DNA from: Glomus cerebriforme
Lineage: Eukaryota; Glomeromycota; Glomeromycetes; Glomerales; Glomeraceae
Reading direction: 5' to 3'
NCBI GenBank assembly: GCA_003550305.1
Contig: QKYT01000038.1
Location: forward strand, 325,178-365,577
Length of the DNA stretch: 40,400 nt
Positions 11,029 to 23,063 of this stretch are shown here, in pieces. Made by a program: the position numbers and the translations under genes. The notes beneath the pieces are model-generated. The model did not search any database. It had not been told where the DNA came from and saw only the letters and a program-made list of their open reading frames with translations. Within the stretch, counting starts at the first letter, position 1. Each line of letters opens with the position of its first letter.

Positions 11029-11082
11029 TTGATTTACACTTAATAAAGAGGTTGTATTTGTCTTGTCTTCAAAAAAAAAAAA
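11029..11082 (+). mobile_element. Possible retroelement 3' tail
   Basis: A less AT-rich stretch (TTGATTTACACTTAATAAAG and then TTGTCTTGTCTTC) ends in twelve A residues at 11071-11082. It resembles the 3' end of a truncated poly(A) retroelement. The upstream border falls in the end of the hAT-type element and no target duplication was found. Confidence 0.3.
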
Positions 11083-11439
11083 GTATTTATATTTTTAAAA
11101 ATTTTTTAGTTAATTTCAATAGTATAAAAATATTTTTTTTAAAAAAAATTTACATATATTAATAGTATTTATATTAATATTTAGTCATAATAATTATATT
11201 TTAGCAAAATTCTAAAATAATATTATTAAATAAAATTATTATATTTATATTGCTAATTATCAAATTATCAATTGGATAGTTAACAGAATACTTTAAATAT
11301 CTGGTATTGCTTCTTATCTAATTTACCAGTTATGCTTTCATGCTTTGCTTTTGTAATCAAACTTATTACATTCATTCTGATTTTTGTTTTTGTTTCATAA
11401 GTTTGAAAAATTGAAGTGATTATCTATCAAACTATATAG

Positions 11440-11960
11440 CACAAAAAAATACAGTCGGAGCGTAGCGTAGTACTATTAAAAAGACCAGGATCGGTCCGTC
11501 TGTGTGATGCGGCGTGATTGGTTGTATTTGTTACACGTAAAACTCGTTCATGTACAGCTTTATAAACTCTATTATATATTTTATTTTATTTGTTTTATTA
11601 TAAAAATATACATAAATTAATAATTATTCACTTCACTAATACTTAAAGTAGCCTGCAATTGGCAGACCCTACACATGATCATTAATTGTTTAAATTTATT
11701 CTGGTTAGATTAGAGTTATATCTTAAAATCATGTTAGGAGGGTAAAGGATTAGGATTAGAAGGATTAGGATTTAGAGGGTGCTTCTCATGTGTGGCAGCA
11801 AGCGTTGATCAAATATTAATCCCTCCAGACTCAACAACGGTTCCTGGAAACGTTCCCTACCTAGTGAGATCTATTTTATCAAAATTATGATCGACATTGA
11901 GAGAAGATAATCCTAATCACGAGACAAAGGATGTAATATGCTGTTGCACAAACTTTGTTA
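11440..11960. other. Relatively GC-rich non-coding segment
   Basis: Within AT-rich surroundings, 11452-11530 (GTCGGAGCGTAGCGTAGTAC and CGGTCCGTCTGTG) and 11740-11960 are clearly higher in GC. There is no ORF and no tRNA A/B box pair. A reverse CCAAT word (GATTGG near 11517) and a TTTATAAAC word near 11560 could mark a promoter. GGATTAGGATTAG words near 11747-11780 are telomere-like but degenerate. Function unknown. Confidence 0.3.
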
Positions 11961-12685
11961 AGTACATTTATAATTGAAAATTATTAATGACAATGATGTT
12001 TTTTCAATCCATTATATTCAATTTTACTAAATAAAGCATCGTATACATTCCATTCCGCATTATCAGCTTCCAACGATCGGTCCAACAATATATTTTATTG
12101 TATTAAACTATATTGTTAGCGGTCATGCATTATTTGAAATTTATTCACGTAATAAATATAGTTTAAACCCAAAATCCTTGATCTTCAACAATTTATTCTT
12201 TTCGAAAAAAAAGCTCCATACCAAAAGAAAATTCAAAGTGTGGGGGGTTACGATATTGACGATTAGTTTATAAAATTGGTAACAATATAAATCTGAATAG
12301 ATCATTCTAATTGAAATGACCATACCAAATTTAGTTTGGTGCAATGATTTCTTTTCAGCAGGTGTTGTAACGAGAATTTTAAAATTTAAAATTTTATTAA
12401 ATATGCAGCATAAAATCAATTATACTCTATACAAAATAAAAAAATATATATTGTTCTATACAACTTTAGCTTTGGCGTGAAGAAAAATGTGGGAAATGAG
12501 AAATGAGAGAATAAATACTATTAATTAATAAATAACGTTATTAAGTCTATATATTCAGAGAGAAAAAAAAACAAAAAAATAAATAAAATAATAAAGATAC
12601 AAAGAAATCAATTCCATGTAAATAAGAATGGCAAAATTAAATTTGTATGACTTTGCTGTACATGCCCCACATTTTTCCCTGTTAT
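11961..12685. other. Intergenic DNA downstream of the nucleotidyltransferase-like gene
   Basis: Contains the probable 3' untranslated region of the minus-strand gene that ends at 12686. The 92-codon minus-strand frame at 12141-12419 has no recognisable motif and a composition typical of chance frames. Nothing else supported. Confidence 0.45.
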
Positions 12686-13792
12686 TTATGAAGATATGAA
12701 AACTTCTATTTTTGGTATTATTAATTTTCTAAATGATTCTTCTGCAGGGGGTATTTCTTCCCAATCCATCTTCCACTCAATGGGCATGACACCCCCAATC
12801 GGTTCAAGAACATATTTTGATAAATCTCTCGCACATCTTAATCTTTCAGCCCATTTTAAATGAGAATTTAGTGCACGCTTAGCTAATCTTCCTCCAACAG
12901 AATCCCAACTTTCCCAACCTTCAATACAACGTTTCAATTTTTCAGGCCAACGACGACGCAAACGTTCTTGAATGCGCGCCAGTCGTTCTACTAATTTTAC
13001 CAATAGGAAATGTGCCGTAGCCTCATTACGTACAAAATCACTATCTTCTAAATCACGCAATAAATCAGCGATTTCATAACGTAATCTCCAATTGTCCTTT
13101 GGTTCAGGTGCTGGTGGACCTGCCTCCCAGCGAAGTTTAGCCAATTTTTGTAATTGTGGAATAATATTATTTGGGTCATAAATTATACGGCCAAATGTAT
13201 AGCATCGCAAAATAATACCGGACGAATCATATGTCAAGATGTGGAAAACATGTTCTGGCGGGTGAATAAACATTTCAACCTTTTAGTCCGAAAAAAAATG
13301 TAATTAATTAGATTTATGATAAATAATAAAAATCATCGAATAAATAAACCCTTCATAAAAAATTGTTAATATAATTACCTCCAATCCATCGATAACGATA
13401 TTCCGTCGACATTTTCTTTGAGATTTGATAAAAACGTCAACGTCAACGTCACTATGAATAGAGAAAAAAAATGAATCGTTACAGTTCGAAATTAGTAAAA
13501 GGTTAAATCAAAAGGTAAAACTGTGTGAAAAAATGTCGAATCATTACCTGTGAGGACAAGCATTTCCGTAAATTCTGGAGCCATAGGCAAATAACCCAAG
13601 TAGGTCGTCGCCAAATTCTTGAGTAAGTTTTACAAGTATTTTAGCATAGATACAATCGTTCGTTTTAGTAGGTGGTTTTCCATTTCCTGTCATAGGAGAA
13701 AGTGAAGTAGTAGTTTTTGTTAAGAATCGCATGAGGGGCGTAAGATATTTTGAAGACTGATTTTTAAAAGGATTATCAAAAATTGGAGACAT
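12686..13792 (-). CDS. Three-exon nucleotidyltransferase-fold protein (Pol-beta/MNT-like), 303 aa
   Basis: Reconstructed coding exons on the minus strand are 13792-13548, 13451-13379 and 13279-12686, with introns bounded by GT and AG (donor CACAG|GTAATG, acceptor TTCATAG; donor TTGGAG|GTAATT, acceptor CTAAAAG). The sum is 912 nt, an exact frame. The splice joins A-Y-G-S-R (residues 69-73) to S-D-V-D-V-D-V (82-88), recreating the nucleotidyltransferase signature of a GS pair followed by Asp-x-Asp, the metal-binding carboxylates. Exon 3 is an Arg/Lys/Glu-rich, mainly helical C-terminal region (about residues 110-290) of the kind seen in substrate-binding helical domains. The family includes kanamycin nucleotidyltransferase-like and MNT proteins that transfer a nucleotide to small molecules, RNA or proteins; the substrate here cannot be inferred. 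Same strand as TTI1, about 815 bp downstream. Composition is less AT-rich than the surroundings. Confidence 0.8.
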
Positions 13793-14606
13793 AAGACAAA
13801 AAAAAAAAATTATGGGAGAAATTGAAAAAAAGGAGAATTTAAGATAAAATCAAAGGACACTGCAAAGTGGGGTTTGTGGGGAGAATTTGTATAAGAAAGT
13901 GGGGAAGGGGAGGGAACTGCAAAGATATTTGAGAGAGGATTTGCGGAACAATATAAAGCACAGCGATAAGACCGTGAAAATATCGTGAAAGTTTTTAAAA
14001 TTAGGGAATTTACGTCAAACCAAGAAAATTTCAATCATGCTAGATTAAGAAATTGGTGGCTTATAATCACGCCACCACTCTTCTTAATAAATACTTAAAT
14101 ATGTGGATCTTTGGAAGATTAGTTAACCCGTGACTTGGGGATATATTATTTATAAAAAAATAATATAAAGTACAATGCAACTCATTATGCACAATTCTTT
14201 TGACTTCTTTTTGATCTTCCTGCGTTGAATTTTGGAAACAATAAAAACTGTTTAATTCTCAAATTTTCTGTAGTTACCTGTGCTATTCCAGTATTCACTC
14301 CTGTCTTGTCTGAAAATTTTCCTTTGTTTCTCTAATGTATGAACTTTTTTTTTTTATAATTCTCATGCCCGCTTCTGTCATTTCTACATACAATATCAAT
14401 GCATAACTTAAATAGATTATCCGCAGATGTTTTACACAGTATAAAAAGTCCTTGTATTCGGGAACACCTAGTTTTAAATTCCTAAAATTGTAACCGCGAT
14501 TTATAGATAGATAATTATTTTTAAATTAAGTAATTAAAATTTTTTAATATTATAAAAACGTGTACTGAACATATAATTTTACTGCGCATTTCAACTGCGC
14601 CTTACA
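13793..14606. other. Intergenic region between TTI1 and the nucleotidyltransferase-like gene
   Basis: Must hold the 3' end of TTI1 and the promoter of the downstream gene, both on the minus strand. The minus-strand frame at 13810-14034 lies immediately upstream of the gene and may be its 5' leader or chance. No sharp promoter motif is claimed. Confidence 0.45.
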
Positions 14607-17600
14607 TTAAAATAAATTTGTATTTAAAATTAATTTTACGTTCTTTACAAATTGACCTTTCCCTTTTGTAAATCTACATAAATATTTTGGCCATAAAATA
14701 TCACTCAATTCTACTTCTTCATCTACAATCTTATTATATGTGATAATACTGTACTCTTCGACTAATCCCCTAAGTATCAGCCAAGTAGCATTTGCATTTC
14801 TCTTGGCTAACTCTTTAAATAATCCAATTGCAGAAGTTTGAAGCTCCTCGTGAACTTCCTCATTCAAAAATGGCCACATACTATCCATGATTTGAAATAA
14901 AATCTGATTAGATAACACCACTTTATTAATCACAGTTTTTATTGTTTCCAATATTGATTTTTTTAACCTATGAGATCTTGAGTATGTTGTAGTTGCTATA
15001 CCTAAATATTCTTCATCCTTCATAGATTGTTGACGTAATAATTGTTGAAATGATGGCCATACATCTTGAACTACTCGACTTGTAAAAAAATCTCCACTTG
15101 AAATTGAAATTTCTTGAATAAGCTTTACTGCGCTAAGAACAACATACGGTTCTTGATCCTTTAATCTATTAACAACTGAAGGCCATATTCTATGTATTAA
15201 AGGATAAACCTCATTTGGAATGGATCGTAATATTGGAAGTGAAATCCTAATAATATCCAATACTAATGAACGTAATTGTGGCGAAGTTGCTGTTAGGAGA
15301 TGAAGTAATTTATCAATAATCTTGAGACAAATTGTTTGTGATTTTGTCGGATTGGATTTTTTATTTGTATCTTCATCATCATGATAAGTTCCAGTTGGAT
15401 CATGTCTTCTTTTATTAACTTCCAAATCATCATCTTCAATTTCTTTCTTTTTCGATTCTTGACGTTCCAGGAAATATTGTCCAATTTCCTCAAGAGTTAC
15501 ATTTGACCTTGATGACCTAGTTTCAGATTCATTCTCTGCTTTATACTGAATGATAAACTCTGCAATCTTTTTAGATATCTCATCTTTGTTTTCAAGTGAA
15601 TTATCATTAACTTCATCTTGTACTTCTTTCTTTTCTTCCTTTATAGATTCGGCAATGGTAATAATAACAGCAAATAATACATTTGCTAATTGATTCAACA
15701 AATAAGAATTCATATGATATGAATCCAAGGCATCAAAAATTTCTTCTATTGAATCATCCATAAAAGGTAACACAGGTGGCCCAACAACGTGTATCATAGC
15801 AGTAAGAACTTGGGGAGCTTGAGGATTAATGACTACTTGATTAAGTTTTTGAGAAATAACGTTAACAAGATAATCAACATTTTCCAATACTATGGCTTTC
15901 TTTGATGAATATCCACACCATATAGAAACATGAGTCAAAGTAATATCAGCTGTCTCATGTACTAGCATATTGTCTTCTCCAAGTTTTTCTAATATAGGAT
16001 AAAGAGCATCCATCAGTTCTAATCTAAATTCCACCCCTAAAATACGAGATATAACTGCTATTCCTTCTAGAATGAAACAATTAATTAAAATAATATAATT
16101 CTGAGATTCTATACTCATATTCGGTGTAGCTAGAATTTTTTGTTTAGCAAATTTACTTCTACTGAATACTGCTTTTGTGGATGAATCGACAATATTAATA
16201 AGGCCACGTATTGCATCTGACTCAACATATTCCCTTAAAATTGATCTTGCTATCCTTTTTACATCTCGATATGCATTTGCTGGTTTCATAACTATTTTTA
16301 AATATCCAAAATTTGAATTTATTCCCATATCAATTCCAGCTGCTCCAAGCAAGATTTCCTTAATAATGAACATACATTGGACATAAAATCTTGATGATTC
16401 TTGATCTCTAAAATAAGCAAGAAAATGATCAATTAAAAATGATAAATTAGTAAAGTATCCAAATAATCGAAAAACCCTTGATACACATGTCTTAACACGT
16501 TGCTCCCGAATATGTTTATATTGCGGTTGAGAAAAAGATGGTAAAGTATCAACATCAAGAGAATTAAAGTGATCGTTTTCAAATGAATCATATTGCCCAA
16601 TGATAAATCGATTTTCCACAACTTGAACATCTCCCGTATCAAATTCTAAAGCGTTGAGCAACCCATCAGATATTCTTTGTAATGAAATATTCATTACTGT
16701 CTGTATATCTGATCCCAAAAGAGTAATAAATCCTGCTATTAATGATAATGCATTAAATTTTGCGTTTTCATCCAACCCAATTAAATATCTTGGTAATGAT
16801 GTAAGCCAACTATCGAAATTTTCTTTTAAGATTGGTGTAAAATCTTTAAATTCAGAGTGTGAACGCAATAAATCCAAATTTTGTCGACATGGAATCGACA
16901 CTTGTTCATAATCGTCATTCAAATAAAATACAAGAGTTTCGATTAATATAGAAATACAATTATCTAAACATTTTGCACTGCAAGAAAGAAGTTTGTACGA
17001 AAAATTCACAAACGCTAATCTAAGTTGCCATGCGGAATGATTACGTATTGTGAAAATTTGACTAATCAAAATTTTAATTTGTGATTTGGTCGCCTTAAGC
17101 CATGATTTTGTTCTTTCCACACAAATTGATGCAAGTATTGACTGTTGTGGTTGTGTTGATGTCGTCTTGGAATTCTGTGAACTTGTTTGATCGGTACTGA
17201 GGACTAAATGTTTTAGATCACTCAGCGACTCTACTTTAGTCAACAACCTCTCGTTTACCTTATCTTCATCTTTCATGACACTAGCTATAACTTCAGACAA
17301 AGTTTCAACAATTTTCGCTAACAACATATGATTCTCCTTTTGATCTCTAATCAAAGTTTTACTTAATGTGCTAACCATCCCAGGCAAGAAAGCTGCAATA
17401 ATTCCTGAATCTTCTATATTATTAACTAAGGATTGTAAAGTCTCAAGAGAAATTAGTCTTAATAGTAACAATTTTTCATTAGAAATAATTTCTAACAATA
17501 TATAAATACATCGACCAAGAAGTGCTCTGAGTTGTATATCCATTAATTCTTGCAAAATTAATTCACGATGGACTTCAATTTGGAAATGATCCCTTTCGTC

Positions 17601-18199
17601 CACATCTTCAGGTGATTCAGTGTGTTTTGGTAGCAATGACAATATGCATTTAACACCCGCAAATTTTGTTTCTTCAGAGATAGTAAACTCTGATAAAGAT
17701 AGTTGTTTATTTCTGTCGACAATTTTCGAAACAGATGATGATCTTCCAATAATACTAACAAATAAAATTAGGAGCTGCTTGAATTGGTCGGGAGCCATAT
17801 ATTTTTGCCAACTCGCCGTTAACAAGAAATGAAGACAATTTAGGAAACCTTCGATAAATCTATCACTCTGCTGTAGAACTGGGTCATTATATAATTGAAG
17901 CAAAGGAATATATACATATTTGATCAAATTGTAATCAAATATTCTGGATGAATCGGGAATTGAGTGAAGAGTATTAAGTAATTTGTTGACAGTTTGAATA
18001 ATGTTATGAGAATTTGAAGGTGACACCGATACGGTTTGGATGAGGGATACACATAAAGGTTTTAACTAAGACATTTCCCATAAATGTTAAAAATCGCTCG
18101 GCAAAATGGGATATAATAAGTTGAAGAAACTCCAACCTGAAGGAATACTGCTTGACGTTGTGCATCAAGACTATTATCCATTATTTCGAAGCTTTCCAT
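14607..18199 (-). CDS. TTI1: TTI1 homologue, subunit of the TELO2-TTI1-TTI2 (TTT) complex, 1173 aa
   Basis: Two coding exons: 18199-18137 (21 codons, starting M-E-S-F-E-I) and 18065-14607. The 71-nt intron has donor CAG|GTTGGA, a TTTTTAACA branch-like word and acceptor TCTTAG. Splicing yields V-F-L-Q-L-K-P-L-C-V-S-L, the N-terminal block typical of TTI1; using the frame at 18026 alone would lose it. The rest is an uninterrupted all-helical HEAT-repeat-like protein. A charged, presumably disordered linker rich in Glu, Asp and Lys occupies roughly residues 826-926, a known variable region, followed by conserved C-terminal helices (L-W-P-K-Y near residue 1145). Length agrees with yeast and human TTI1 (about 1040-1090 aa). 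In other eukaryotes TTT works with HSP90 and the R2TP complex to mature PIKK kinases (TOR, ATM, ATR, DNA-PK). No disabling change seen: an active housekeeping gene. Confidence 0.88.
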
Positions 18200-18287
18200 T
18201 TCGAGAGACTTACCGTAAACTGACTTCTGTAATGAACGTTTAATAAGCACTGACACACAAACAAATATATGGAACTACCCTTCACCC

Positions 18288-18295
18288 TCACGTGA
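18288..18295. promoter_or_regulatory. TCACGTGA palindrome upstream of TTI1
   Basis: A perfect 8-bp E-box-type palindrome about 90 bp upstream of the TTI1 start codon. In fungi this is the classic site for Cbf1/Tye7-like bHLH factors. One site in AT-rich DNA is suggestive but unproven. Confidence 0.45.
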
Positions 18296-18299
18296 CTTT

Positions 18300-18686
18300 T
18301 TAATCTTTACTAAAATTACGTTGGCCAAAATTACCATTAGCAAAATTAATATTCTCTTTAAAAAAATATTTCTTATATAGGATATATAGGAAAATTTATT
18401 TTTACAATAATAATCTATGACATTTAAAACTAAAATTTAAAAGTAATTTATTAATAAGATATATGTTTTTTATATAAATTATTTCACTTTTTATAATAAA
18501 CTAATTTTGAGTTTGGTATATCCAGAATTCATTAGCCTGTTCATTTCTAGATCAGACCAGATTGATCGCAAAATGTGCCCTTAGATGATTGGTTAAAAAA
18601 TCGATCAGTGGTCAGTCAACCCGATCATCCAAAATCGGTATTCACAAGGTCCAACATCACGCACTACACCACGTCTACCTAAATTT
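18300..18686. other. Intergenic region with GATC-rich inverted words
   Basis: AT-rich DNA to about 18520, then 18530-18670 has repeated GATCAGACC, GATTGATCG, CGATCAGTGGTCAG and CCGATCATCC words, reminiscent of a transposon end just before the Myb/SANT-like relic. No matching second end found. Confidence 0.35.
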
Positions 18687-19593
18687 TTGAGTTTAAATTT
18701 ATCAATGTCTAACTCAAAACCTTTCCTTCATCCAATTGCTTCTAAACCACAAGAACTTATACAAAATCCTGGTGTTATAGCCGTAGTAACATTTCCTCCA
18801 CCAGAGATTCAAGAAATAACGGTACCTACTACTAATACTTTAACAACCACAAAGGTCTCTAAAAAGAACAATAGCCAAAAAGTGGATTCTCATGAAGAAA
18901 AAACAGGCTGGGATGATGCAAATACAGGATTATTGTTAAGTTTTNTTGAAGATAATTTTGATATATATAGAAAAAACAAGTCAAACTTTGCTAAAACAGC
19001 TGCTGCTAAGATTTTTCCAGGGAAAGCTTGGGAACAGATTAAGAATAAGTTGGCACGTCTTGTGAATAAGTATAATGAAATTAAGGAAAAAGAGAACAAA
19101 ACAGGGAGAGGAGCACAAGCAAAATGGAAATAGTTTAACCGGATTGATGCTTTATTTGGAACGCGTGAAAATCATANACCAGGATTCTTAGCAGATGGAT
19201 TTTCTGATGATGTTCAATTGTTTGACAATTCCAAAGAAAAAGAAGAACCTAAGGAAGAAGTTCTAGCTGAAAAAAAAGGAGAATCAAATTCCAAAAAAAT
19301 GAAAATCTCTTTCACAGGATCTATTAGCTGAAGCTATGATTTTCATGAGTAATACAAAACAAATGATTTGGAAAAAATGACTTGCATTGGAAAATGAACA
19401 GTTTGAAAAGAGGCAACTAGTTGAAAAGAAAATTAGAGAGGTAAAAACAGTTTTTAAAAAAGAAGAACTAGAAGTTGAAAGAATTAAAGCTGAAACATTA
19501 CAAAAGAAAATGGAGTTTGAAATGGAACAATCANGTATGGAATTTCAGCTTAGAATGAAAGAGTTGGAATTAAGAATGTTGCAGCATAAATAA
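18687..19593 (+). pseudogene. Myb/SANT-like DNA-binding protein relic
   Basis: A Ser/Thr/Pro-rich N-terminus (codons 1-70) leads to a domain starting G-W-D-D-A-N (about 18907) and running through F-P-G-K-A-W-E-Q-I-K-N-K-L, the tryptophan-spaced trihelical pattern of Myb/SANT-like domains that sit beside transposases in several fungi. A TAG at 19131 falls where the following N-R-I-D shows the frame should continue (Trp-to-stop by one G-to-A change). A frameshift follows at about 19305, after which A-E-A-M-I-F-M and, past a TGA at 19378, a Glu/Lys/Met-rich coiled coil (19387-19593) continue the protein. Ambiguous bases at 18945, 19177 and 19534. Originally about 300 aa. Probably an accessory protein of a DNA transposon; now non-functional. 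Confidence 0.6.
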
Positions 19594-20840
19594 TCTTAAA
19601 AATAATAATAGTAATAACAATTTAATAACAATAATAGTTATAATAATAGTAATAATAGTAATAAGTGGGGGGAAACTCTCCCTGCTGATCTCTACGCCCA
19701 TTTCTCTGAAGAAGTTTTGGAAAGAAAAGTTGTGCTTTTTGGCTATTTTGTCCTAAAAAAGCGGTCTTTTAGTCTTAGGAAAAGTTGCTCTATGACATTG
19801 GACTTAACTAAAGAGATTTAGAAAGTTTGTTATTTAGTGTCCGACATATCAAGTTTCTCCGCAAATCAGGTCAACATAATTTTCAGTCACCTACGTCTTT
19901 CTCTAAAGTTGATACCTGAGCAGCCGTTTGGTATTCTAAGGTATGCTCTTCATACACAAAATGAAAGGGTTGGACTTGTGACTGCTCCTGGTAGACCCAG
20001 GAGTAGGCTTAGAGCAGAGTTTCTTTGAAAGTTAAACAGCTTTTCGCAGAATTGACGCATAGGTTTGATTTAGCAGGGAGAGGCTTTTCTGACGTATAAG
20101 TTTGGTGTATATTACCCTTAAAAAATTTTTTATTTTCATTTTTGTTGGTGAAAAGGTGAAAGGCATTAAGATTTTCAGGCTCATAAAGACAAATACTGAA
20201 CTGGCTTTGGAACATAAACATATACCGCTATATCAAGTCTACTTTCCTTGGCTGCGGATTTAGATAAACTACTATGGAACGGTGTCCTCTGGTGGGAGAT
20301 GGGGAGTACTGGAAATTTTGATTGATAGCTGATCATCTGTTGATGATTGGTTCTCTTGTTGTAACACATTTTCTAGTTTTTGTTTCACAGTGGTGATTCC
20401 TATTTTTGTCTCTTAAGGTGATGTCATTAGTAGTAGTATAGAAAATTTTCAAAAAAAAAATAAAAGGGTGTGGAAGACATTGGGTACAGGGTCGATTTGT
20501 AGTATTGAGTAGAACTGGTTTAGAAATTTGGGAATAAGATTGTTATCTTTTCGCAATAGGTATATCATGAATCAAGATTCTTTGATAGGGTTGAATGTTA
20601 TCCAAGCACCTCTGCTTGTCACGTGTCAAGAAGTTTTGGATAAGTAGTCATCTCGATTCACTGGAATGAGGAGCATCCAGGCCGTGAGAAATTGGCTTAT
20701 TTCAGAAAAATACCTACTGAAGCGAACAGTGGCTGAAAAGCCATGTAGGTTGGCAAGGTACTGCGGGATGACTTTTGGACAAGACAGTATAAGCAGTCGA
20801 CTCGATTCATCTGGAGCATTCGTTAGGATGTTGAGTAGGG
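19594..20840. other. Unassigned segment, less AT-rich than its flanks
   Basis: An (AATAATAGT)n-type simple repeat occupies about 19597-19662. After it, 19665-20840 has balanced composition and short open frames on both strands (for example 19837-20028 plus, 20181-20369 minus, 20666-20971 plus), but I recognise no protein family. Old transposon sequence is the likeliest explanation. Confidence 0.4.
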
Positions 20841-20955
20841 CAGTGATGGGTTTTGGACTTGTCCAATTGTTTTTTCAATTGGACAGTTTTGGATTGTCCA
20901 AAATTGTCCAAAATTTCTATGAGTTTTGGACTGTCCAAAACTGTCCAAAACCCAT
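20841..20955. repeat. Hairpin-rich left end of a hAT-like element
   Basis: Begins CAGTGATGGG, a typical hAT end. ATGGGTTTTGGAC (20846-20858) is repeated inverted as GTCCAAAACCCAT (20943-20955), and GTCCAATTG/CAATTGGAC (20861-20869/20876-20884) forms an inner hairpin. TGTCCAAAA words are repeated at least five times. It lies about 100 bp before the BED-finger start of the transposase at 21051. The complementary terminus (ending CATCACTG) is not found to the right. Confidence 0.55.
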
Positions 20956-22342
20956 ATTTGGTAAATCATAGATCAATCAGATAATCTTTTTTTTTTCGCT
21001 CCACATTCTAGGTTTCCAATCACTTTATTTTCATCTACACCATATTATTCATGCCACGTAATAGCGGAGGTCGTCCTAGGCATATACTTTCTACATATAT
21101 AACAGTCTTAAAAAAAACTAATGTAGGAGATAAAGAATGTCAATGTGTTTGCAAAGCTTGTGTTGAAGTTTTAAAAGACGAAGTTAAACCTATAGTAAAT
21201 AGAAAGAAAAGAATTCATAAATATTTAGCAAATTGTGAGCACTTTTGGACTAAATATGGTGAAGAAGCAAAAGATATACTTGAAAATTGTGATGTAGAAG
21301 AAACATCATCGGCTAAATATATACGACTTGATGGCAAGTATTTTTTTTAAAATTAATTTATTTATTTAAAAAAAAAGATTATAATAATTAATTATTTATT
21401 GTATTTACAGATGATAATACTTCTATTACAAGTTTTCGTACAGACTCTACATCAACTTCGTTTAATTCAAGTCATCGCTCCTCTTCTGGGTCAAACATTT
21501 TTACTGGAAAATCCCAACAGCCATTAATATCTAAATATCTTGTACGTGATCTTAATAAATCTGAAATACCTATATTTCATGATTTTTTAATTAGAATGAC
21601 AGTATCTAATGGTTGGGCCTTTCAATGGATTAATGATTCTTCAACACAAGCTTTCTTTTATTGGTTAAATCCAAAGTTAAAATTACCTGATCGAAAGCAA
21701 CTATCTGGTCCAATATTAAACTAAGCTATTGATAATATTGAAAATATTTGCAAGGAAAAGTTAAATCAAGTATATGAGCAAGCTGGTATTACTCTCTCAT
21801 TTGATAGCTGGAAAAATATTATAAATCAAGAATTGCTTGGAATTATGATTATATTGCCTTCTGGAGAAACATTAGTATGGAAAGCGATTGATATAAGTGG
21901 GCAAAGGGAACGCACAATTGATGTAATACCACATGTTGAAGAAATGTTAATGGACCTGGAAAACTAATCAATTAAAGTAACAGCAGTTGTAAGTGATAGT
22001 GCTGCAGCATATGCTTCAACACGGTAAGTTAATTTTTATTTTAGTATTNTTGTTTAAATTAATATTTGGTTTTTAATTTTAATACAATTTATTTCATTTA
22101 TTTTTTATTTAGGCGGCAACTTNNTNTCAAATATCCCCAATATGTTTTTTTGCCTTGTTTTGCNNATCAATGCAACTTGGCAGTTGGGNAAATCTTTAAA
22201 GAATCTAGTATTTTGAGAAATACATCCATTAATGCTGTNAAATTAGTTCTTTATTTTAATCATCCTAATAATATTTATTTTATTGGAAAATTAAGAACTA
22301 TTCAAAAGGAACTTTATTCAAAATATTATGCAATAATAAAAC

Positions 22343-23062
22343 NNNNNNNNNNNNNNNNNNNNNNNNNNNNNNNNNNNNNNNNNNNNNNNNNNNNNNNNNN
22401 NNNNNNNNNNNNNNNNNNNNNNNNNNNNNNNNNNNNNNNNNNNNNNNNNNNNNNNNNNNNNNNNNNNNNNNNNNNNNNNNNNNNNNNNNNNNNNNNNNNN
22501 NNNNNNNNNNNNNNNNNNNNNNNNNNNNNNNNNNNNNNNNNNNNNNNNNNNNNNNNNNNNNNNNNNNNNNNNNNNNNNNNNNNNNNNNNNNNNNNNNNNN
22601 NNNNNNNNNNNNNNNNNNNNNNNNNNNNNNNNNNNNNNNNNNNNNNNNNNNNNNNNNNNNNNNNNNNNNNNNNNNNNNNNNNNNNNNNNNNNNNNNNNNN
22701 NNNNNNNNNNNNNNNNNNNNNNNNNNNNNNNNNNNNNNNNNNNNNNNNNNNNNNNNNNNNNNNNNNNNNNNNNNNNNNNNNNNNNNNNNNNNNNNNNNNN
22801 NNNNNNNNNNNNNNNNNNNNNNNNNNNNNNNNNNNNNNNNNNNNNNNNNNNNNNNNNNNNNNNNNNNNNNNNNNNNNNNNNNNNNNNNNNNNNNNNNNNN
22901 NNNNNNNNNNNNNNNNNNNNNNNNNNNNNNNNNNNNNNNNNNNNNNNNNNNNNNNNNNNNNNNNNNNNNNNNNNNNNNNNNNNNNNNNNNNNNNNNNNNN
23001 NNNNNNNNNNNNNNNNNNNNNNNNNNNNNNNNNNNNNNNNNNNNNNNNNNNNNNNNNNNNNN
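22343..23062. other. Assembly gap (720 N)
   Basis: Run of N inside the hAT transposase. Open frames spanning it on either strand are artefacts. The right border abuts directly on the start of the nested MITE, so the repeat itself may have caused the gap. Confidence 0.98.
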
Positions 23063-23063
23063 G

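Noticed and set aside
11740..11785. Possible interstitial telomere repeat or telomerase-RNA template (GGATTAGGATTAG words)
   Set aside because: The repeat is GGATTA with irregular spacing rather than TTAGGG, and no complementary CTAACCCTAA template is present.
12141..12419. 92-codon minus-strand frame
   Set aside because: No recognisable motif, hydrophobic/Lys composition typical of AT-rich chance frames, no splice link to the neighbouring gene.
13810..14034. 74-codon minus-strand frame upstream of the nucleotidyltransferase-like gene
   Set aside because: Ser/Phe-rich, no motif, more likely leader or promoter sequence than a separate gene.
20666..20971. 101-codon plus-strand frame
   Set aside because: It runs into the hairpin-rich left end of a hAT element, and its C-terminal third is translated repeat; no family recognised.
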